A stretch of 64,000 bases of DNA, taken from the NCBI GenBank assembly GCA_012064385.1, contig QRDG01000399.1, positions 371,013-435,012 of the forward strand. The letters are read 5' to 3'. Every line of letters begins with the position of its first letter. Position 1 is the first letter of the stretch. Of this stretch, positions 22,572 through 33,282 are shown piece by piece. The stretch comes from Puccinellia tenuiflora. Its lineage: Eukaryota > Streptophyta > Magnoliopsida > Poales > Poaceae. Below the pieces are notes generated by a model. It was not told where the DNA came from and searched no databases. It saw only the letters and a program-made list of their open reading frames with translations. A program made the position numbers and the translations under genes.

Positions 22572-22590
22572 CCCCCTACCTGGAGCGCCA
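22572..22590 (-). other. Primer-binding site of El-5
   Basis: The minus strand reads TGGCGCTCCAGGTAGGGGG, two bases inside the LTR. El-6 (TGGCGCGCCAAGTATGGGG) and El-11 (TGGCGTGCCAGGTAGGGGG) have the same site with small changes. It is a standard Tat-lineage primer site; I leave the tRNA unnamed because I cannot check it. Confidence 0.65.
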
Positions 22591-22592
22591 GA

Positions 22593-23553
22593 TGTCGTGT
22601 CTTGGATCACGGACACCGGGAGTAAAGGATACCCCCTTTTTAGGTTCGGTATGGGGCGCGAAGGAGGCTGAGGAACGTCTTCCGCCCGGGGGCTTCGTCT
22701 ACGCTCGAGATCTACATACTAGCAAGCATCATAGAGACACAAGGAGTTTACCCAGGTTCGGGCCGCCCGGAGGCTAACAGCCCTACTCCTGCATGTCTGG
22801 ATTGAGAGGTGTATCATGGTGTAGCTTTACAATGGTGGTCGCGGGTGAGAACCCGGGAGGTGTTGGCTAGAGGATGAAGACGAGCAGATCCTGGCCCGGA
22901 GGAGATCACCTCTGGCCTATGCTACTCTTCGTCTTGTGCGCTATCTAGCCTAGCCTCCAACTCTCTGGAAAATCCCTCTTTTCCCCTTGGGTGCCTCGGT
23001 CCTCCTTTTATAGGCTAAGGGGATACCACAGGTGCACCCTTGGGGCCGGACGGGTTTTGGCGGGAAAAGCCCTCCGGGTTCTCCTTAGGAGGCGACGTGG
23101 CCTCCTCTCGTCCAAGTATTCTTCTCAGAGGGGGTAGGTGAGGTCGCCCACATTTTCTAGGGAGGCGGACAGAGGCTGACAGCTTTTCCGCCTCTGCCCC
23201 CCTTTGGCGCCTCCATCTTCTTGGCGCTCAAGTCTTCTAGGAGCTTCCAGCCAGGGCTGGCAAGCTTATCCTCTTTGCGCACTGGAGGTTGGTTCCCGGG
23301 GGTGAGCCTGGCCTTCTGCTGGGCGTCGGGGTCCCGGGACATCCATGCCTGCTTCCGGGTCGAGGGGACCCAGAGGGTCCCCGGGTCCTTTGCCTTGGTT
23401 GTCGATGCCGTGCGCGTCGGGACGCCGCGGGGCAGATGGGGGGGCCCATCTGCCAGTCTTGTGCCTTGGCCTTGAGTGCCTCCTTGGTGGGCCCATGTGC
23501 GATGGACCCACTTTGACCGCATCAGGGGAACCCCATGTTCCACTGTTGCGACA
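22593..23553 (-). repeat. LTR of El-5 (961 bp), possibly shared with El-6
   Basis: On the minus strand it starts TGTCGCAACAGTGGAACATG at 23553 and ends ACGACA at 22593. A TATA box (CCTATAAAAGGAGG, minus strand) is at 23014-23001. It is clearly homologous to the LTRs at 45875-46833 and 48379-49907. On its left is a primer site, so it is the 5' LTR of El-5. On its right is the upstream region of the El-6 antisense ORF without a polypurine tract. Confidence 0.8.
23001..23014 (-). promoter_or_regulatory. TATA box in the El-5 LTR
   Basis: The minus strand reads CCTATAAAAGGAGG. The same box sits at the same place in the El-6 LTR (46279-46291) and as a weaker CCTATAGAAGGAGG in El-11 near 49577-49590. 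Confidence 0.6.
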
Positions 23554-23560
23554 GATGTCT

Positions 23561-23566
23561 TATAAG
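23561..23566 (+). promoter_or_regulatory. Possible TATA box of the El-6 antisense ORF
   Basis: CTTATAAGCC starts only seven bases right of LTR 22593-23553. The ORF begins about 100-160 bp downstream. The equivalent ORF in El-13 has TATAAAA at 54239, 114 bp before its ATG, so the spacing fits. Confidence 0.4.
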
Positions 23567-23660
23567 CCACGACTCGTGGGAACTGTAGCCGTTACTGCTC
23601 CCAAATCGCAGAAATCCTCAAACCGCCGCCCAATCGCTCTTCGACTTCTTCCTTCTCACC

Positions 23661-26600
23661 ATGCACCGTGCGCTTCTTCGCTTAACCGCCGCAACACAAA
23701 GCAACAAATCTCTCTGTCCTGATGGCCAAGACCAAATAGTTCGCCCAGAAGAAGCCCGCCGGTGCCTCGCTCGCCAGGAGGCAACCGCCCCCAGATCTGA
23801 GAAGGCGTTGATGAGGTCGGAGCGCACTACCGTGAGGGCAGACATGCGCAGGCTGCAGACCTTGTTCCCGAGCATTTGCACCGGTGCCACGGAGAAGCGG
23901 CAGGCCGTGCGGTTTGGGGCGGTTGCGTCCAAGGCGACGGCTGACACTCTGGCTCGCGTGCCGACAGAAGTCCTGCCGCCGTCAGAGACCAGGACGACCA
24001 CGCAGATCCCCATTTTCGATACCTTCATGCGGATGGGGCTCATTCCCCCATTCTCGGATTTCTTCCTAGAGATCCTGCGCGCGTACGAGCTGAAGCTTTT
24101 GCACTTGACCCCAGGTGCCATCCTGGATCTGTCCGTCTTTTCCTACGCCTGCGAGGTGTTCGTCGGGGTGATGCCCTCCGTGCCACTGTTCCGCCATTTC
24201 TTCTATCCCCGCGTAGGAAAAGAGTGTTGGCTGGGGGGAGGAGTCACGTTCTGCTTCCGTCCGAACATCACGCAGGCCTATCCCGAAATGGTGGTGAAGT
24301 CCAAGTAGGATGAGTGGAGGAATGGCTGGTTCCTCGTCATCGTACCGGAGGCTCTCCAGCATCTTCAGGAGCCGAAAGAGCACCCGGTGAGCCAGGAGCT
24401 CTGGAGGAGTCTGAGCCCGCAGGACGTGTATCTCTCGGCTGTGGTGTCCCGCTTCAAGCTTCTGCGAGAGCAGGGGGTCTCTGGAGCCGCCATCATTGCG
24501 CATGCCTTGCGCAACCGCTTGGCTCCTTTGCAGAAAAGGCCTCACCCGGCCTGGAGCTTCTAGGGTCCCAAAGACCCTTCCTACTTGCGGAACACCAACA
24601 TGGACGACTCCGCTCTTCTTTCGGTCATGAAGACGATCTTCCCTCCTGCCGTGAAGTACTAGCTGCCGAAAGGAGTTCGGCCCTTGGGATCGAGGGCCGG
24701 ACCGACTCCGAGCCCCAGACCACCAAAGCTAAGACCCGCAAAGCCAAAGCTCCCTCCAGCTCCGGTGAGGATGAAGAGACCTCTGAGTCCGAAGAAGAGA
24801 GCGAAGAGAGTTCCGAAGAGGAGTCCTCCCGCTCCGGAGAGGATGACGATGGCGACAGCGATGGCGAGGGATCCGAGGGTGATGATGAAGCTGGTGAGGA
24901 CGTCAGCGACGAGGAGGACGATGACGAAGAAGAGGGGGTGGGGAGATAGGCTCCTTCCCCGCGCCCCGCCGTGGGAACCGCCACGGTCTTGAGCCCGGAG
25001 GCGAGCCCCCGGGCGCCACCCGCGTGCGTGGTCGGTGAAGAGGCCAGCCCCGTGGACATGGAGGTTGACGTTGATGCCTTTGTCCTGGCGCCACGACGCG
25101 AAGAGTCGCCCCAGCGCCAGCTGCTGGTTCCGGAGCCCTCCTTTGCTGCCAGCATGACGCCCTTGAGCCGCCATGGCTCTTCCGCCGGGTCCGCAGACAT
25201 GCCCGAGTTACTGGGCTACAAGCGCCCCCGTGGGTAAGTCTGCTTCCCGCTTGTCTTTGTCATGAATGTTGCCTTCGAGCTTGCGGGTTGCACTCCAAAG
25301 AAGATGACCGAATGTCGTTGCAGGGGTCAAGCTTCCTCAGAGGCCAACAAGAGGCGGTGCGACGTGGCCGAGGATGACACGGCCACCAGCGCCGGAGCCC
25401 GTGGAGGGATGACGCCCCCCTCCAACTTGCAGGGAGCGGAGAAGGGACGCGGGGGCGACGCGGAGAATGCACCCGGAACGTCTCTTGCCCCCACAAAGAT
25501 GGGAACCGCAGGGACGCCGGAAGCAACAGGTAAATCTTACCCCATAGGGCAAACTTCACCTTCTTCCGCCTCACTGGTATGACATCGTCTCTTGTTGATC
25601 TAGATACTTCGGTTGTTGGTGGGTCCCCAATGGGCGACCCGACTGCGATGACTCTGGACCAGGAGGTGTCCAAGGCCGCGCCCAAGGGACGACCGCGCGC
25701 TCGAAAGGTGGGCGCGCACCGATGCCTTCCGGTGGTCCGGCCGGGGCCGAAACATCGAATCACGCAGATACCCCGGACATTCTGAGCTGCTCGTTCATGA
25801 CTGGGGAGGAGCTGAAGGCCTTTGGCGAGTTCTCTACGTGCTCCGGGGCGAGTGCCAAGATTGCCACGCTGGCGGAGATCCAGGCAGATCTTTCCGCGAA
25901 GAGAGGCTGGAGAATTGGTGCTTCCGGGGGCCAGCAAGGAGTTGCCCCCGAGATCACGATCAGCGGGACGAGCACCAAGGAAGCCGTGCTCCGTGGGGTG
26001 GGCCAACTGGTCCAGGAGATCAAGGCCAAGGAGGAAGCATTGGCGCACGCCAGCTCCCGCGCCGAGAAGGTGATCCAAAAAGGGTCGGCGGAGCTGACCC
26101 GCCAGTGGAACTTGCTCATGGCTATGTGGAAAGGCCTCGAGCAGAAGAACAAACTCTGGAAGGCCAAGTGCGAATGTTGTGAGCATGATGTCTCAAAGCG
26201 GGAACAGCAGCTGGCTACCCAGGAGGCCGAGCTGACGAGAAAGGTCGAGGCCTTGGACCTCCGGAAATTGGAGCTGGAAAGAGAAGTCGAGCGACGCCTC
26301 GCAGAGATGGAGAAAAACCATCAGGAGGTGCTCGACGAGAAGGTCAAAGACATCAAGGACCTGCAGCTAAAGGAGACGGAGGCCCAGAAGGCCATCGAGG
26401 ACACTGGGAAGGAGCTTCTCGCGGAGCAGGAGTCCGCCCGCGCCTTGCGGGAGCAAGCCAAGCTGGACGGCCAGAAGGTGGCCGGGTTGGAGGAGTCCCT
26501 GAAGCTGAAGGAGGAGGTGCTGTCATCGCTGAAGACCAGGCACCTCGAGCTGGAGAAGGACCATTCCCGGGTGTCCTCCGAACTCGCGGGACTCCGACGC

Positions 26601-26918
26601 TGGACGAAGGAGGAGTTCAAGGGCGTCGCTGCCACCAGCGCGGACATCGTGACGCGGGTGCTTCAGCTGGATCGAGCTGCCGAACTCTCTGGGTTGGCTC
26701 CGACCTGCCAAAACCTCCCAGACGTAGCAGAGTTCCTCTCGAAGACGGTCGCCTCCATTAGGTCCATCAAGAACAAGACCGTTTGCCGGCTTCTCAATGA
26801 TCGAAACGGAGCCAGCCTTGAGACGGCGGCATGCGTGATGGCATCATTCTGGGAGGCCAACCCGAACACTGTCGTTCCCAACTTCGTGGACGCCAAGCCT
26901 TCTGAAGCCTCGCTCTAG
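23661..26918 (+). pseudogene. Antisense extra ORF of El-6: conserved globular domain, acidic linker, coiled coil
   Basis: The start may be 23661, or an ATG at 23721 followed after four codons by a TAG. A frame open to 24305 holds the core segment IPIFDTFMRMGLIPPFSDFF and then AYELKLLHLTPGAILDLSVF. I recognise this as the plant 'putative gypsy type transposon' domain (Pfam Transposase_28-like). Despite that name it is not a known transposase. The same frame continues past TAG codons at 24306, 24561 and 24659. A Glu/Asp/Ser-rich tract follows (about 24760-24945). Likely introns are 25233-25324 (GTAAGT...TTGCAG) and 25530-25602 (GTAAAT...GATCTAG). The last exon (25722-26918 frame) has about 230 residues of coiled coil, then a globular end with RVLQLDRAAELSGLAPTC. 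The function is unknown. Confidence 0.65.
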
Positions 26919-26925
26919 GACGTGG

Positions 26926-26930
26926 ATGCT
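26926..26930 (+). repeat. Target-site duplication of El-7, left copy (ATGCT)
   Basis: ATGCT directly precedes TGTAACAGCC and recurs at 45203-45207 directly after the 3' LTR. Confidence 0.9.
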
Positions 26931-27976
26931 TGTAACAGCCCCAGCTTTGTACTGAAAAATACGAAGAATTTTTCCACTTTTTGCTTTCTTGTTTTGCATC
27001 ATGGCATCCATATGAAATTGCTACTTCTAACTATCCATATATGAAAGAAATCAAAATGGGGAAGCAAACTTCCCAAACACCCAAACCAAATACAATTGCT
27101 AACTTGTCAACTAAATTGTTCTTGGACTTCCAAACTGTTTAGGAAGTCCCAAGTTTACATCTTTTACCCAATTCTCAAAATCCAAAGATTGCCAGACAAG
27201 AAATGAATTTGAGATTTCAAAGTTGGTTCAATACAAATTCTGTTTTTGCAACCAAGATAAACTTTCCAAAAATTCAAACTAAAATTGTGGGAGCTTCATT
27301 TATATGTTGGGAGCCTCCATGAATAATTTCATCATTTTTGGAAATAATTAAGTGCTTCAAATAAATGCACATTTCAATTTATCAAAAATGACCATATTGC
27401 AACAATATGAATAAATCTGAATTTAAACATTTTCTTTTGAAGCCAAACTTTTTGTGAAGCTTCTACCTGTCAAGGGAAGGCTTTATCAATTTTTGTAGAT
27501 TTTATAAAAATGTTTAAGAGCCCCTATTAAATTCACTAAACTGCTACTGGACCAGTTTGTAATTACAGAAAGTTGAGACAGGGGGTTTTGCGATTTTTCT
27601 CTTCTTCCCTCCCTCACTGTGGCGCCAGGGCGCCCTGGCGCCATGCCGCGCTGCCGGCCGTGCTGCCCCGCGTGCTGCCGTGGCCCCCTGGGAATAAGGA
27701 GCTGCCGTCGTCGCCCACCTCCTCCCCTCCTTCTCTCCTCCCCGGTCCTCCCCCTTTTTCCGGATCGAGACCAACTCAGCTCCCCGCACTGACCTCCGCG
27801 GAGACATCGACATCGCCGTCAAATTGCCGCCACTCGGAGCCTCCCCGGAGCGAGCCGACGCCTCCCTCTCCTCCGCCATGTCCTCCTCTCCCTCCCCACC
27901 GGCAGAATCGAGCTGGGGACGCTCGACTCGTCGCCGGCATCCTCGACTTCTCCGCTTCGGCCTCGCTCCGCCAGTC

Positions 27977-28738
27977 CGATTTTTCTTCGACGCCGACCAC
28001 CCCTTGCCGCGCCGACCAAGCCCGCGTGCTCAGGGTGAGTTTCCCGTTCGTTTGCGCGTTTTCCTCGCTTTCCCCCTCTCCCTCTCGCCGTCGTTTTGCC
28101 GCTGGCCACCATTGCCGTGCGCCGGCCTGGGAACCGGCCCGGCTGGCCGAGAGGCCGGAAGCCTCGGTCGCTTGCCCGGCCTGGGCGTCGGCCTGGGCCG
28201 GTTGGCTCGGATGGTGGCCCGGCCTAGCGCCCGGCCTGGGCGGCCAGGAGGCCGGCATCCTCTAGACCGTGACCGGTCTGGTGCCCGGTCTGGGCCGGCC
28301 AGTGGGCCGGTCGCCTCAGGCACTAGCCCGGCCTGGAAACCGGCCTGGGCCGATTTTTCGTCGACACCGACCACCCCTTGCCGCGCCGACCAAGCCCGCG
28401 TGCTCAGGGTGAGTTTCCCGTTCGTTTGCGCGTTTTCCCCGCTTTCCCCCTCTCCCTCTCGCCGTTGTTTTGCCGCCGCCCACCATTGCCGTGCGCCGGC
28501 CTGGGAACCGGCCCGGCCGGCCGGGAGGCCGGAAGCCTCGGTCGCTTGCCCGGCCTGGGCGTCAGCCTGGGCCGGCCAGAAGGCCGGCTGGCTCGGATGG
28601 TGGCCCGGCCTAGCGCCCGGCTTGGGCCGGCCAGGAAGACGACATCCTCTGGACTGTGACCGGCCTGGTGCCCGGTCTGGGCCGGCCAGTGGGCCGGTCG
28701 CCTCAGGCACCAGCCCGGCCTGGAAACCGGCCTGGGCC
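27977..28738 (+). repeat. Tandem duplication of about 374 bp in the El-7 5' LTR
   Basis: Both units begin CGATTTTTC.TCGAC.CCGACC and run through the GC-rich block, CAGGGTGAGTTTCCCG and the GGCCGG-rich stretch. Unit 1 is 27977-28350 and unit 2 is 28351 to about 28738. The second unit has about 11 bp more around GGCCAGAAGGCCGG. The 3' LTR has a single unit (42463-42855), so the duplication arose after integration or the second unit was lost from the 3' LTR. Confidence 0.9.
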
Positions 28739-29439
28739 GATCTGGAGGCCGGCCCACACAGTAAAGACAGTAAAATAAAATAAATTGATAACTATTTAAA
28801 TATTGGTTCAAATTTAGCGAATGATATACCAAACTGTTCAGAAAAACAAACCCTACCTGTTGGTATCATTGTAACGATCTTCTGAATTGATATTTTTGCT
28901 GTTTATTAATAATTACTAAAATGGCATAAATAATACCTAATTTGGGAAATCATAAATTCAATAAATATTTAACCAAAATTTATGAATAAAATATCAAAAT
29001 TATCAGTGCTTCAAATGCTATCAAACCATGCAATTATCAAATCATGATCACAAGTTTTTATTTGATGTTATTCTTTAAATGATTAAACAAATTAAATTCA
29101 AATAATCATTTAATTCACTATTTATTCATCGGTACTTGGAAATTCACAAATGAGGTACCAAAATGATCGGAAGAACAAAACCTTTTTAATCATGTCATGT
29201 TCATGCATATTTGAGCCATTTCTTAGTAATGTAATAAATTATAAGCAAAGCGGTCACTAAGGTAAATATGGGGTTGCTTCCAAATAATTGTAATAATTAT
29301 TGGGAACTCCATTTAATATTGTTAGTTAAATCATATGATGATATCTTTGCATAAATTTGACATGTCATCATGATTGTGCATTGCACCTTGGCTTCGTGTT
29401 ATTTATTTGTTCCTTTGTTATTATTTTGGGTATCGATAG

Positions 29440-30742
29440 ATTCCGGAGTGGAGGTTAACCCTACGTACCCCGACGAGCCGTACTACACGCCCTAGCAGCA
29501 AGGCAAGAGATAACCTAACCTTCTTGGCATCTAGCATCCTATTGCTTTTATAAACTTATTTTATCCACTATAATATTGCATGCGATTCCAATGCCAATTT
29601 TGGTCAATGCTAGATTATCCTATGTATGCATGTCTTCCCCCGAACCAATACATGTATCCCTACCTATGAACCATAGGGTTGATGTGTTGGCCTGAGACAA
29701 AGATATAGTTGTGGTTATATATGCTTAGCTATGCTTAGAGATGTTTAGTCGAATGTTATTTATGTTCGTTGATTAACATCCATGATGATGATGTTGATGG
29801 AATGATTCAGATATGGTGGTTATTTGTGGTGCTTAATTAAAATGCTAAGAAGGCTTGGATGAGTTGCCATCGGGGATGGTGTTTTGTCTCATTCTTGCCC
29901 CTAGGTGCGAGTTCTTTACCTCTTGAACCAAGACGAGCGTGCTGCCATTGGTGGGGGTATGGGCTCCTTACCAACTGAATAACTTGTGCGGGCGTATCCA
30001 AGGGTCCTCTAGTTTGCTATTTCCATTTGCGTGTGGGTGTGTGAGTGGAAAAGAAAATGATGAGGATGCTGGTGTTTAGGACGTGGCGGTGGGGCAGGGG
30101 CTGAAATAGGCTGGGTAAACTTGCCCTGTCGCCACAAATGACTCTTGGATAGTCTCATGCGAGGTAAAGGTTTAACCGCGCCCACTCGCCGGCCTTCCCC
30201 GGAATAGGGCCAATCAGGTGAGCCGGACGATACCAATGGGTAAATTAGTACACCCCTACATGGTTAAATCTTTTTGAAAAGCCGTGTCCGTGGTTATGGA
30301 CGACTTGGGAATAGATGATAAGATCATAGAGAACATTAACCTAATTAATTTGGCAGCTAGAGGTTGCATAATCAACGTGTGATAAAAGGTTCATTTCCTC
30401 GAGGGTGATTCGAGGGGGTGCCTTGGTGGAGATGAGATGTTGTTGGTTACAAATGGTTCGATGAGAACCAAAGATGAAAAGTTTTCTCTCTTATCCCCTT
30501 TCGAAAAAAATTCTGAGTAGACGATGCCATTGAGTCACTTATGTGTTTTATAAAGGAAACTTAGCTTTATGCAAAATAAATACATATACAGCTTTAGAGC
30601 CTCCATCAGCATTGGGCCTATATCGCCCTACTAAACTTGCGAGTACGTCGTAATCAGTCTCTCTTTGTTGCCTTTATAATTTGTTTCAGAGGAGGATGAC
30701 ACAGAGCACACAGGTGGCTTCTTCCTGGACATCGACGAATAG
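29440..30742 (+). other. Predicted small spliced frame in the El-7 5' LTR (exons 2 and 3)
   Basis: Acceptor TATCGATAG at 29431-29439 opens a 63-nt exon (29440-29502) containing YPDEPYYTP, then an in-frame TAG where other copies read CGG or CGT, then CAGCAAG and a GC donor. Exon 3 starts at 30690 after ATTTGTTTCAG, reads EEDDTEHTGGFFLDIDE and stops at TAG 30740-30742. The 3' LTR has the same two exons at 43563-43625 and 44812-44864 with the same internal stop. This copy looks disabled, whereas El-4 (right LTR) and El-14 keep exon 2 open. Confidence 0.35.
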
Positions 30743-30806
30743 TTCGGGGTTTCCAGGTGGCAGCTTGGGACATCGGAACAAGCTGGCATGGGTTATGTTT
30801 ATATGC

Positions 30807-30809
30807 AGG
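30807..30809 (+). repeat. Target-site duplication of El-8, left copy (AGG)
   Basis: AGG precedes CACTAC and recurs at 32553-32555. Three-base duplications are characteristic of CACTA elements. Confidence 0.8.
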
Positions 30810-32552
30810 CACTACTAGGAAAAAGGTTACCCGTGGCGCACCAGTTTTGGTTACCCGTGGCGCAGGGGCCTGCGCCACGGATTGCCACGCCACGGGTAAG
30901 AAAATAGCCGTGGCGCAGGTGTCCATGTGCGCCATGGGTATATACATAGCCGTGGCGCACCAAAATTAGGTGCGCCACGGGTATGTTTATATACCCGTGG
31001 CGCACCTCGTTTTGATGCGCCACGGCTATCGGCACATACCCGTGGCGCATCTCGTTTTGGTGCGCCACGGCTATGAATTTCTGAATCTAAAAAAAAAGAG
31101 CCGCCGGCCACCGCCCACGTCGGCGTGTCCGACAGCTCACCGGCCGTCGTGTTGGTGGTCGCCGCGGAGGAGGTCGCCGTGGTGGAGGAGGTCGCCGTGG
31201 TGGAGGAGGTCGCCGTGGTGGAGGAGGTCGCCGTGGTGGAGGAGGTCACCGTCGTGGAGGACGTCGCCGTTGTGGAGGATGTCGCCGTCGAGGTCGCCGA
31301 CATGGAAGAGCTTGCCATCATGGAGGAGGCGCCGTCGTGGAGGAGCTCACCGTCCATGGAGGAGGCGCCGTCGTGGAGGAGGTCGCCATCGGGAAGGAGG
31401 TCGCCGGCCGCCGTGGAGATGCTCGCCATCGTGGAGGAGGTCGCCGGCCGCCGTGGAGATGCTAGCCGGCCGTCCCCGGTCGCCACTCTGGACCAGGAGG
31501 ATGGAGGAGAAGGGGAGAGGCTTGGAGAGGATAAGGGGATGAGAGTCTTGGAGGGAGATGGAGGAGAACAGGACAAGAAAGAGGAGAAGGGAGAGGAGGA
31601 GATAGGGTTGAGAAGATGCCCCCCTCTGGACCAATCAGAGACAAGAACGAACAAGCACACGGATTGTGTGTTTGTTTAAATCGCTGTGAGCCGTCGGATC
31701 GTGAAGCACATGGATTGTGCCCCCAGGTTACCCATGGCGCATGGACTATGTGGTGCGCCACGGGTAGTTAACTATCCGTGGCGCACCACTCTTTCCATGC
31801 GCCACGGGTAAGTTTTATTTATTTTTTCTGGCCAGAAAACTTAAACTTCAAAAAAGAGGTGTTCCCTTTCGAATTTGGGGATTCTGTGGGCAAAAAACGG
31901 CTCAAAAGGCCGAAGGCCATTTGGATTGGATGTGGTTTTTTCTCTAGTTTTTTTTAAGGTATTAAACGTCGAAATCCGAGTTCGTATGCAAAAGTTATTG
32001 CTGTTTTACTATTCCATAATGATTTTTTGCAAAATACATCGAAATTCATGTTTCAAATTTTTCCTAACACCTAGTTTACGTAACATAACCACATCTCAAA
32101 GGATTTTATTTTTTGAATTTTTTAACATTTTCTTTTAACTTCTCCAAAACTGAAAAGGCGATCACTGGGGGGGGGGGGTGCATGGGAGCACAGGTGCGCC
32201 ACGGGTAAGAGGTTACCCATGGCACACCACTATTTTGGTGCGCCACGGCTATGTGGGGTCAAAATTTGGCCCCGAGACCATTATTTTGGTGGCGCATTGG
32301 AATAAGGTGCGCCACGGCTATACTCTTACCCGTGGCGCACCGAAATAGTGGTGCGCCACGGCTAAGGAGGGTGCCCCTCCACCAGCCTAGCCTGCACTTA
32401 GCCGTGGCGTACCACTATTTTGGTGCGCCACGGGTAATGTCCTACGCGTGGCGCATCTGTGTCTGGTGCGCCACGGCTATATACTCGTGGCACACCAAAA
32501 TAGTGGTGCGCCACGGCTAAGTAATCCACCTATAAGCCTTTTCCTTGTAGTG
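30810..32552. mobile_element. El-8: non-autonomous CACTA transposon (1743 bp)
   Basis: The left end is CACTACTAGGAAAAAGG; the reverse complement of the right end is CACTACAAGGAAAAGG. A 3-bp AGG duplication flanks it. Both ends contain many copies of a subterminal word, GTGGCGCACC, and its complement GGTGCGCCAC, in facing pairs, the expected transposase-binding architecture of CACTA elements. No transposase is present. The middle holds an 18-bp minisatellite that keeps frames open on both strands (31125-31679 plus, 30851-31660 minus). These look like repeat artefacts, not genes. It lies only in the 5' LTR of El-7, so it came after El-7. Confidence 0.88.
31167..31290. repeat. 18-bp minisatellite in the CACTA element
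   Basis: Units of the form GAGGAGGTCGCCGTGGTG repeat about five times and then degrade. The unit is a multiple of three, so plus-strand frames read VVEEVA repeats and minus-strand frames read Ser/Thr/Ala repeats. Confidence 0.85.
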
Positions 32553-32555
32553 AGG
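32553..32555 (+). repeat. Target-site duplication of El-8, right copy (AGG)
   Basis: It matches 30807-30809. Removing 30810-32555 restores GCAGGCCTCTTAGGCC, the sequence seen in El-14 near 59861-59873. Confidence 0.8.
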
Positions 32556-32884
32556 CCTCTTAGGCCATATATTCGGATCTTGTTGTACTAGACAACTACT
32601 TCGCTTCCGCTTGATGTATTGTTGGGTCTGTGACCCCTTTTGTGTGTAAATGTGTATCTTTCTCATATATGAGTTGCTATATGATTTTTGTGTCGTAGAG
32701 TCTGTGATGTGCCAGTTGTTCCACCAGTCTTGATCTCTGTTTTATACATTGATAGCTATGCCAGTGTTTATGGCATGATTGATGTGTTGCGTGGGAGCGG
32801 TAATTTCATGCCCTTCGATTGTGTAGTATAGCCTGTGGGTTACATAGCCTCTCTGTATAATTCCGGGGTCGGGGCGCTACAAGT

Positions 32885-32896
32885 TGGTATCAGAGC
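32885..32896 (+). other. Primer-binding site of El-7 (initiator tRNA-Met)
   Basis: TGGTATCAGAGC lies three bases after the LTR end, as in El-4. It is complementary to the 3' end of plant initiator tRNA-Met. A leader of about 385 bp follows before gag. Confidence 0.9.
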
Positions 32897-33282
32897 AGGA
32901 CTGCCTGTAGGAAACCCTTTCTATTGGTCGATGTCGAGTCTAGTTGAAAATTATTTATAACCTAAAAATGAGTTGTGAAAACCTTCTTAGGATTCTTTTT
33001 ACTCCTCATCCAACTCGCTCTACTCTGATCTCTTATCTCTATTTGTTTTAAGCTTGGTGTCGAAGTTTAGGATATCGGGGGTTGGGTTTCTACCGTCCAG
33101 TGTTGGTCTTGAGTCCGTTGTATCTGTTAGCTATCGCCGCGATGACGTGATGTCACCGTGGTTGCCTAAATCTGTTTTTAGTGTTAGTGCCATCTTAAAT
33201 CGCTATATCTGGAGGAACTCTATTTATCTATCCTAACAGTCGGAGTTGGTTACTAACTATGTCATTGTTCCAAATCTTCAGA

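Larger units (their letters stand above)
18280..23553 (-). mobile_element. El-5: pol-less Tat-like Gypsy element (5' LTR, gag, antisense ORF)
   Basis: On the minus strand: LTR 23553-22593, primer site 22590-22572, a Ser/Arg-rich Gag 22566-21538, then no pol at all, and a plus-strand ORF (18280-20790) pointing back toward gag. The 3' LTR is missing: El-4 ends at 18279 within the extra ORF. Tat-lineage elements of grasses (Grande, RIRE2 and relatives) are known to carry extra ORFs outside gag-pol, sometimes antisense. Loss of pol makes this a non-autonomous derivative. It abuts the promoter of the El-6 antisense ORF on its right. Confidence 0.7.
26931..32881 (+). repeat. 5' LTR of El-7 (with CACTA insertion and a 374-bp internal duplication)
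   Basis: It runs from TGTAACAGCCCCAGC to GTCGGGGCGCTACA. Removing the CACTA element and its AGG duplication leaves about 4.2 kb, compared with 3788 bp for the 3' LTR. The difference is explained by a tandem duplication (27977-28350 and 28351-28738) and by a deletion of about 54 bp in the 3' LTR. Candidate small-ORF signals: donors at 28035 and 28409 (one per duplicate), exon 29440-29502, exon 30690-30742. Confidence 0.9.

Noticed and set aside
25260..26186. 308-codon minus frame over the El-6 antisense ORF
   Set aside because: It is the opposite-strand shadow of the coiled-coil exon, with no recognisable motif.
30851..31660. 269-codon minus frame and 184-codon plus frame inside the CACTA element
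   Set aside because: Both exist because an 18-bp repeat has no stop on either strand. There is no start context or domain.
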